Assembly: GCF_004193775.1 (NCBI RefSeq)
Contig: NC_041002.1
Location: 13,242,485-13,306,484, forward strand
Origin: Glycine soja
Lineage: Eukaryota; Streptophyta; Magnoliopsida; Fabales; Fabaceae
Length of the DNA: 64,000 nucleotides
Direction of reading: 5' to 3'
The position numbers were made by a program, and so were the translations under genes. Positions 57,244-64,000 of the stretch are shown in pieces. Below the pieces are notes generated by a model. It saw nothing but the letters and a program-made list of their open reading frames with translations, did no database searches and had not been told where the DNA came from. How positions within the stretch are numbered: position 1 is the first letter of the stretch; every line of letters begins with the position of its first letter.

Positions 57244-58927
57244 TTATGTTTGCCACATGCGCATGTGAATGCGGTTGTCTCAACATCAGTTTTTTTGTAG
57301 CTGTAACTGCAAACTGAATAACACCTTGAATGGTTATCCATAACAATTCTATTAATGGTGTTGACAGTAACACAAACAATTTCCTGGAAAAAAAACATAG
57401 GCGTCACATTCCAAACCAACTGGTACAGCCATTGAATAAATAGCAGGACTTTCATTACAGTTCATAGACTTTGATCACCGGGACTTTTCATCAGGTTTTC
57501 CATTGAACTGAATTAATAGTTAAGATAAATAACAATTTTACCTCAGAAATTTTGTTAACCTCAGAGATTGTCTTTGCTTCAGCTTTTGAAAGAAATGCAT
57601 CCTTTGACGATATTTGGCTTGAACCTGAAACCTGCGAACTCCCTTGGCCACCAGGTGTCAAAATTGACCAGACCTGAATGCCTAAATCAGAAAGCCTATA
57701 AACATAGAATAAACCAAAACTGCTAGAAAAAATAATCCACACATGTAATTAAGAAAGTTTATAAATACAGGACCAAGGCCATGACCAACAAACCTCTCCC
57801 TGAATTCTTGAATTTCAAACACAACTTCATTGATCAATAATTTGGAGGCCCTCAACGAATTACTGACTAAGGGTGCATAAGATCTTGTATTTATTTGTGA
57901 CAAAAAGAACACATAAGATGTTATTTAATAAGCTCAAGAATTCATAAATTTGACATCATGTTGTACCCTGGCCTTCTTTGATTTGCGCATGGGTCAATAT
58001 AATAATGATGAGGACATCATTTTCAGACTCATTCAAGTAGTCTAAGAACTGCAAGCAATAACTATCCCACAGAGTGCAAGACAGGATTTGGCCACTATGG
58101 CAAATAAACAATGGTTAATGCATCAGCTTATAATGATCAAATACAAATAGCAATTGGACACCATACCAAACAAACAATGATTAGAGTAACAACATATAAT
58201 AATTTTAAAAACATAATTTGTCAAAAGGTCAATTGCACAATATAACCTCAAATCCTTGAGTTTGAAAACAACCCTTGTACTCTTTGATCCCACATGGCGA
58301 TAGACCACCTCATCCATGACGCCAATAATGTCTCAAGAAATCAAAAAATAAAAAATGTCATCAAAAGAGCTATAAATTTTGTGAACAAACTAATTGAACA
58401 AATTGCAACTGAACTTACCAACCAACAACTTAGGTTGGAAGAGCCCAACAATGACATTGGTGAAATCAGCAAATTTATATTTCTTAAAGGGAAGATCTTC
58501 CAAATCGGATTGCCTCACAATAGTAACTCCAGTGAAAACTAATTTATACTGGTGATCACAAATTCTAAATTGACCATTATTCTTCACAACTTTAAAATTA
58601 TGCATTACATAAGTACAATTTTCCATCAAATCAGCCTTCCAAGACTTTAGCTGATCTTGTTTGCAGACAACATAGATTGCATCTCCCTGTAATAGACAAA
58701 GTATATAAGTAACTGGTTGAATGGTTAATAATGAACCAAACAAAAAGACAAAGAAAACCATACATGAGAAACAGAGAAAACCATACATGAGAATCAATTA
58801 TGACCATTTCCGCTTGTTTAGACCTGTTGGGAGTCCCAAGAAACCAAAGATCAATAATTCTTACAGCAAGCTTAAGTGTCTCTTTTGATCCATTAATAGA
58901 CTTGATGTTATCTGGAGCACGTGCCAT

Positions 58928-59779
58928 AATTCTGCAACAACAACATGATCGATAAACTTTGAATAGAAATGCACATGGGAGAATCAAAGAAGGTGCAGCA
59001 AGGCAGCAAGACATATGGCAGAAAACAAAGGCAAGCGAGCAAGGTAGCTGGCAAAAAACTAAGGGCAAAACGGGAGGGGTCAAATAGGCATTTCAATGGC
59101 CTGCTTTTGTTACTTACACATCCAATAAATGATCCAAGAAATGGCCAAGCATGGCCACGACAAACCGAAAAGTTAATTGATCAGTCAGAAACAAAACATG
59201 AAGTTGGAAATGTGGTAACAATGACCAACAAAGGAAAAACAAACATGCATAAGAATGAGGCAAGCTACGGACACAAGTGCATAATAGACATGCAAGTCTC
59301 AGCATGAGATGAAAAAAATATATCAGAAAGAAGCACAAAACATTAAATGAAGAACTAAAGATACATAACAGGCAAAACACATTCGAACATAATTTTTAGC
59401 CTCATTCAAGTACTCTAAGAACTGCAACCAATAATTATCCTATAGGGTGCAAGAAAGTATATAATAGACATGCATAGGAATCAGCCAACCTGCTGGCACA
59501 ATTGTGTAGTAGACATGCAAGTATCAGCATGACATAAAAAAAAAATATAGAAACAAACAATGGTCAATGTATCAATTTATAATCAAAACACAACCACAAT
59601 TTTTCACAAACAAAGCTCAGCACAAACTGACTGAAACACAATGATACAAAAAATCCAACCATGCATTGACAAAAGGCAAAAAATCTCAGGAAAACACCAA
59701 CAAAAAAAACCAAAAAAAAATACTTAAGCTAAAGAAGCTCAACCAAACGTCAACCGGCTAAAAATTTAGACACAAAAGA
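58928..59779. other. Upstream region of the RPA-like gene
   Basis: AT-rich; would contain the promoter and 5' UTR of the minus-strand RPA-like gene. Short stretches recur (ATAATAGACATGCAAGT(A/C)TCAGCATGA at about 59281 and, diverged, 59510). No other gene supported. Confidence 0.4.
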
Positions 59780-60200
59780 GGAGATTTAATTTCCAAAAAT
59801 TTACAACCAAAAGGAAGACCAAAGCATTACCTTCACTCCCCACAACCAAAGAGAACAACGCAACAAATCAAACTGCAGAAAACAGGGGATTTATTTTCCA
59901 AAAGTTTACAACCAAAAGGAAGACCAAACATGAACGCAAGCATGCAGCAAAAGAAACGGAAAAACAAAGGAGAAGAACCTGAAAAAATCAATGCTACCCT
60001 TCATTCCCCGCAACCAAAGAGAACACCGCAGCAAACCAAACTGCAAAACAAACTGAAATGGACTCAAAAGTTAGACAGAAAACAGGGGATTTATTTTCCA
60101 AAAATTTACAACCATAAGGAAGACAAAACATGAACGCAAGCATGCAGCAAAAGAAAGTGAAAAACAAAGGAGAAGAACCTGAAAAAATCAATGCTTGGTT
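59780..60200 (+). repeat. Imperfect tandem duplication, A-rich
   Basis: GATTTATTTTCCAAAA-type copies start at about 59783, 59889 and 60087, each followed by TTTACAACC(A/T)(A/T)AAGGAAGAC; the last two continue into AACGCAAGCATGCAGCAAAA and about 60 more shared bases, a period near 198 bp. No coding signal beyond Lys-rich low complexity. Confidence 0.8.
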
Positions 60201-60632
60201 CACAAACCAAAAAACTGAAGAAGAAACAAAACAACAAGGCAACGTAAGATATAGTGGAACAAATGGACATAGAAAGAAGACCAAACCAACACAACAAAAG
60301 TGTCACATGGTAAAAAAAAAAAAGCAACACAGCAAACCAAGTGGCAGAAAACTAAACCCAAAGTTGGAAATAATTAATTGAAGCTATAAACATATAGCAT
60401 CATATATTAATCCACAGAGAAAGAAAAGCAAAGCATTGTTTGGCGAAAGAAAAATTGACAGCAACAAAACCAATGAGGAAGTGAAAAATTCAAACAGAAA
60501 CAAAAGCAAGAACAGGCAACGAAAGAGATGGGCAACAACAATTAAGAACGAAGAAACAAAACAAACTTCGTGAGGATATCACGCAAATAGAGGTAGCAAC
60601 AATTGATAAGAACATGACGCTGGTGGCTACTT

Positions 60633-60733
60633 TTATTATTATTATTATGATTATGATTATTATGATAATTAGTATTATGATAATTAGAATTATAATAATT
60701 ATTATTATTACAATAATTATCAATATCATTATT

Positions 60734-60778
<45 letters not shown>
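60633..60778. repeat. (ATT)n microsatellite, interrupted
   Basis: An ATT/ATG/AAT mixture ending in a clean run of about 14 ATT units (60734-60775). Confidence 0.9.
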
Positions 60779-60797
60779 ATCTTTTAAATTATTTTGT

Positions 60798-60901
60798 GTA
60801 CTGTGCAGAACATTATCTGGAGCAGCTAAAGGCAATGATAGGAAAATTGAGGATACAATTAATGGAGTTTTCAAAAGTATGATGCTATTTATACTGTTTA
60901 T
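60798..60901 (+). repeat. Right arm of a distant inverted repeat
   Basis: Partner of 27017-27118 (minus). Preceded by an ATT array, as is the left arm when read on the minus strand. Unknown family. Confidence 0.7.
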
Positions 60902-60949
60902 ATCATACTATAATTTTAGATTTTAAATCAAAAAGTTCTATATAAGTTT

Positions 60950-61080
60950 TGTGTTGTTATTATTATTTAAAATTATTATTATAATTATTATTATCATTAT
61001 TAGTTTATTATTATTATTATTATTATGGAGGCTCTAGTTAAAGATTTTTTTTATGTTATGATGTCAGGAGTTGGATGTTT
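60950..61080 (+). repeat. ATT array plus 65-bp sequence, first copy
   Basis: An ATT array ending in ATTATGGAGGCTCTAGTTAA, then AAGATTTTTTTTATGTTATG and AGGAGTTGGATGT. A near-identical second copy lies at 61383-61456, ending exactly where element C starts. Confidence 0.85.
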
Positions 61081-61382
61081 CTCTCTAATTGATAATTTTT
61101 TCCAAATTTAATTGCTCAGCTTTAAAAAAGTGTTTTTTTCCATGTTTATTTTTTCCCACTTTGTCTTATGGTTTAATTTTGATTTGGGGTTTATCTTCTA
61201 TATATTTGATAATTTAATGCATTTGAATTTGAATATGAATACTTTGCAGAGGCAATATAATCATTATCAAGGTTGGAAAAGAAGACACGTGGACTAAGCA
61301 AGAGAACTGGAAGTGTGATGCGGAAATGCTAAAAAATCCACCAAATGTACCATGTGTTAATATATCAAGCATGGGTATAATA
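61081..61382. other. Sequence between the two ATT-flank copies
   Basis: No supported gene or repeat; T-rich in the first half. Confidence 0.4.
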
Positions 61383-61456
61383 TGATTATTATTATTATTA
61401 TTATGGAGGCTCTAGTTAAAGATCTTTTTTTATGTTGTGATGACAGGAGTTGGATG
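61383..61456 (+). repeat. ATT array plus 65-bp sequence, second copy
   Basis: Matches 61011-61077 with a few substitutions and stops at GGAGTTGGATG, the 5' flank of element C. Confidence 0.85.
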
Positions 61457-62413
61457 TGAAGCAATCCTACCCCGCAAGGGCATTTGATAGAAAAACTCCA
61501 AGTAGATTGGGCCAAAGATGCAAAAGAAGGCCCTAGGGTTCTTATGAGCCTTAGGGTAGATTTCAGGCCCATGGGCTAAGTACGAGCCCACTTATCTTTG
61601 TAAATATTAGACTAAGGTTTCATTATTTTTGGGCCTTGTATTTAGGGCTCCATAATGTAGGTAGGGTACCCTAGAAATATAGGATTTTTCAGCCCTTGTA
61701 TTTTAGGGCACCTAGACTAGTTTTTGTATTAGGGGTAGTTTTGTAATTTCACATTCACTAAGTGGATATTTGATGTGTGTGGTTGGAAATAAATTTAATT
61801 GAATTGGTAGAAGCCCAATCCAATTAAATTTTAGAGGGGGAGATGAGCATTTGCTTACTACACCCCATTGCCACATCATATAGTCACACTTTGTGCATGT
61901 CCTTCATGCTTTTCATGCCTCATGACACCTAAGCACACTTAGTGGAGAATCTTGGAATTGATCTTGGATTAGTGGGCTGAACCATAACTAAAATTCACTA
62001 ATCATAATTAGTGAAATTTTGGCTCCAAAGTTTGGCTCCACAAATTCAATTTCAAATTCAAGTGAAATTTGAATTTCCCTCCAATTTTGTGTGACACTTA
62101 GGCTATAAATAGAGTTCATGTGTGTGCATTTTTTTGAACTTTGATGATTTGAATATTAAACTTCAGATTTCAAAGCTCATTTGGAGCAAAAAATTTCGTG
62201 TTCTTCTCTCCCTCTCCCTTCATTCATCTCCTTCTTCCTCCAAGCTCTTATCCATGGCCTCCTATGGTGGTGAGCTGCTTCTAGACTCATCTTCTCCTTG
62301 AAGTGGCGTCTCCTCTCTCTCTTCCTTCTCCATTCCGCTGCCATTCCAAGAAGCAAAGGAATCCATTGATGAAGAAGATCCTAGGCCTACAAGCTCCAAT
62401 GGAGCTTGCATCA
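61457..62413 (+). repeat. 5' LTR of element C
   Basis: The first 165 or so bases and the last 200 or so match LTR A. The middle (about 61640-62110) does not, and lacks the GAGCTTAGCTA hairpins. TATA-like TATAAATA is at about 62104. Confidence 0.85.
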
Positions 62414-64000
62414 AGTGGTAATCAGAGCACAAGAGCTTCAAGTAGGTGCTCCTTAAACCTCCATTAATTTTTTTCTTTACCTTCTCTTCCATTGTTGTTT
62501 CTTCATTTTTCTCCATGTATCTCCTCACATGTCTTTTTCTAAATGTTGTTAACATGATTCTTTAGAGTTTCCAACGATTAAACTTGCTATAGAAACTAGA
62601 TTTGATTTTCTATGGTTCAAATTTCTTGTTCTTGTTCTTGAACCATGAATTGTGTTGAGTTTAGGTTCCTTTGAGTTTTGTCTTGTTATTTTTTGTGGCT
62701 GAAACCTAAACCATAAAATTCTTACAAAAATATTAAAATAGAAGAAAACCTCAAAAATCTAGAGTGACTTGTTCACCTATTGTAGTTTTGTCGTAGAAGT
62801 CATGTCTAGTCATGAAACTTGTCACATAAGATTTCTTATGTTGTGCTGAATTTTATTTTCTTGTTTCTTTGTCTAACTCATTTGTTCATGAGTGTATGAA
62901 ATTCTTTTAGCCTATTATTTGATTTGAGTAAAATCTTTCATGTTAATTAGTCCTTAACATGTTCATGCAAAATTCTTAGAGAGTCTTTGATTGTGAACCT
63001 TTTCTTGAACTTTTAGGTTTCCTTATGATTGTGTCTATTGTGAATTTGAGTTTTGGTGATGGAATTGCTGGCTGAAATGTTGATCCTAAGTGAATATTGA
63101 ACTCCTAAAACAGTGGTAAACAATCCTAGTGAGTTCAACATACATAGGAAGGTTGAAAGTAAGCCCAAGGCAATCAATATACCATGCTTAAAGAAACAAA
63201 TCGCTGGTGCTGGCAGCTTGGACATACAAACTTGTAAAAATTATTGAGAATTGGTTACTTCGAATTTTGAGCTGAAATTTTTACTGAATTTTCTAGACAT
63301 CTGGAAAAAAGTTATAAAAAAGGAAACAAGTGATTTGGATAAAAGGAAAAAATACGAAAAATCACACAAGTTGGCAGGAAAATCAGTATCCAGAAAAAAA
63401 AAAGGTGAAAGGGAAGTGTGCTTGTTGTTTTGGCTCAAAATTTATTCTATAATTGGAAATTTCAATTGAAAATTAGTGTGAAGACAAGTCCTAGCTTGCT
63501 TCTATGTCCTTTTCATTGCTTTGATTGTTGAATAATTCTTGAAAAATTGTCTTGTTAAAACTCCATTGGTTTAGCTTTCATTTCATTTTTTTTGGTCTTT
63601 GGTTATTGCTTGTCTCTTTGTTTCCTTGTTTTTGGGTTGCCATATAGGGAATTGGAAGGAGGATTGGTGCCATCCCTTGAAGAATTTGAGTCCAGAAGCA
63701 AGGGGCCAACCACCTTAAGAGCTATTGGACTAAGAAGCACTCCAAATTGAGTGAATCACCAAAGAGAGAAAAACCACCAAAATTGAGGACCGTTTTGTAA
63801 TTTTGTAATTTGCAATTTACTTACCTTTATTGCTTTCAAGTTTTGTAACAAAAAGGCCTTTCATTGGAAGTGTGTTGGGAGCCTCTAATAAGTTACCAAA
63901 CTTCCATTTGTGTGTAATAATTTTAGGCAATTTTTCCTTAGGATAGTGAGTGTTTTGTTGGGAACCTTGAATGTGGTCATCCAAACACTCTTAGGATTCG
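61457..64000 (+). mobile_element. LTR retrotransposon C, relative of A, truncated by the window end
   Basis: The 5' LTR 61457-62413 (957 bp) starts TGAAGCAATCC and ends GCATCA. The primer-site variant TGGTAATCAGAGC is at 62416, then a leader closely matching A (62414-64000 against 37239-37769 and 53276 onward). The left flank GGATG would be its target duplication; the right end is outside the window. No gag start is reached. The LTR shares ends with LTR A but has a different U3. Confidence 0.85.

Larger units (their letters stand above)
36328..57248 (+). mobile_element. LTR retrotransposon A (Ty3/gypsy, non-autonomous), 20.9 kb with nested insertions
   Basis: The element is 36333-57243. Both 906-bp LTRs (36333-37238, 56338-57243) start TGATGCAATCC and end TTCCATCA; target duplication TTATG at 36328-36332 and 57244-57248. 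It landed in the zinc-ribbon exon of the RPA-like gene. Element B (15.5 kb) splits its leader, so A alone is about 5.4 kb. It keeps gag and scraps of RT, and has no RNase H or integrase, so it needed help to move. In the first 190 bp the two LTRs differ at about five sites by eye. Confidence 0.9.
35476..58927 (-). pseudogene. RPA70-like single-strand DNA-binding protein, split by a 20.9-kb insertion
   Basis: Plant RPA1-like proteins bind single-stranded DNA through OB folds; relatives travel with plant Helitrons. Minus-strand exons: 58927-58787 (MARAPDNIKSINGSKETLKL), 58686-58419, 58331-58247, 58094-57967, 57866-57794, 57695-57542, 57383 to 57244 and on from 36332 to 36310, 36236-36116, 36036-35833, 35762-35703, and a last exon ending at 35476 (LSLTPTKR...). 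Splice phases agree through exon 10. The exon split by the insertion holds a degenerate zinc ribbon (RCYSVCSYSYKK...FTCACGKHND), followed by YRLEVMVNYKEESTNFLLWDCECTELIGQ. Apart from the insertion and an uncertain last acceptor I see no nonsense mutation, so the gene was probably intact when element A landed. It lies upstream of RepHel on the same strand, supporting a joint origin; a host RPA paralogue is the alternative. Confidence 0.82.

Noticed and set aside
60542..60874. An Asn-rich 110-codon minus-strand protein
   Set aside because: The Asn run is the ATT array; the rest is the right inverted-repeat arm.

Overview
The window looks like pericentromeric, transposon-packed DNA of a flowering plant, most probably a legume of the soybean (Glycine) type. 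The evidence is GT-AG introns, a plant FBD/LRR F-box gene, Ty3/gypsy elements with plant tRNA primer sites, a plant Helitron with an RPA70-like companion gene, abundant ATT/AAT microsatellites, and LTRs carrying clusters of the palindrome TAATCGATTA. The species call is from memory of repeat style, not from a search.

Region by region. 1-3.2 kb: one apparently intact host gene on the minus strand, a three-exon F-box/FBD/LRR gene. 3.28-3.74 kb: a Mutator-type MITE with a perfect 9-bp target duplication, carrying a tRNA-Ile-like fragment. 4-8.8 kb: decayed remains of a gypsy-type element (Transposase_28-like plus coiled coil), a 50-bp minisatellite and a minus-strand integrase scrap. 8.8-25.4 kb: a Tekay/Del-like gypsy remnant split by a 13.9-kb Ogre-like, pol-less LTR element (10123-24004). 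25.4-27.4 kb: microsatellite-rich spacer. 27.4-34 kb: a decayed Helitron Rep/helicase on the minus strand, split by a 1.17-kb solo LTR. 35.5-58.9 kb: an RPA70-like gene on the same strand, split in its zinc-finger exon by a 20.9-kb insertion. That insertion is nested: LTR element A (36333-57243) contains LTR element B (37770-53270, with a 1413-codon gag-pol frame), and the 5' LTR of B contains an inverted solo LTR of its own family (38977-42593). 59-61.4 kb: A-rich repeats and ATT arrays. 61457-64000: the start of element C, a relative of A.

The insertion order can be read from target-site duplications: Helitron/RPA block, then A, then B, then the solo LTR; separately, gypsy remnant then the Ogre-like element. 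Only the F-box gene looks like a working host gene. Element B is the youngest-looking coding element, but it has a premature stop in the chromodomain, a mutated second zinc knuckle and a short deletion inside integrase.

The most unusual signals are (1) paired TAATCGATTA palindromes held 20-21 bp apart in two unrelated LTR families, (2) a 24-bp minisatellite in which every unit is a small hairpin and stem changes are matched by changes on the other arm, (3) a multi-kilobase inverted repeat created inside the 5' LTR of B, and (4) U3 replacement between the related LTRs of A and C.
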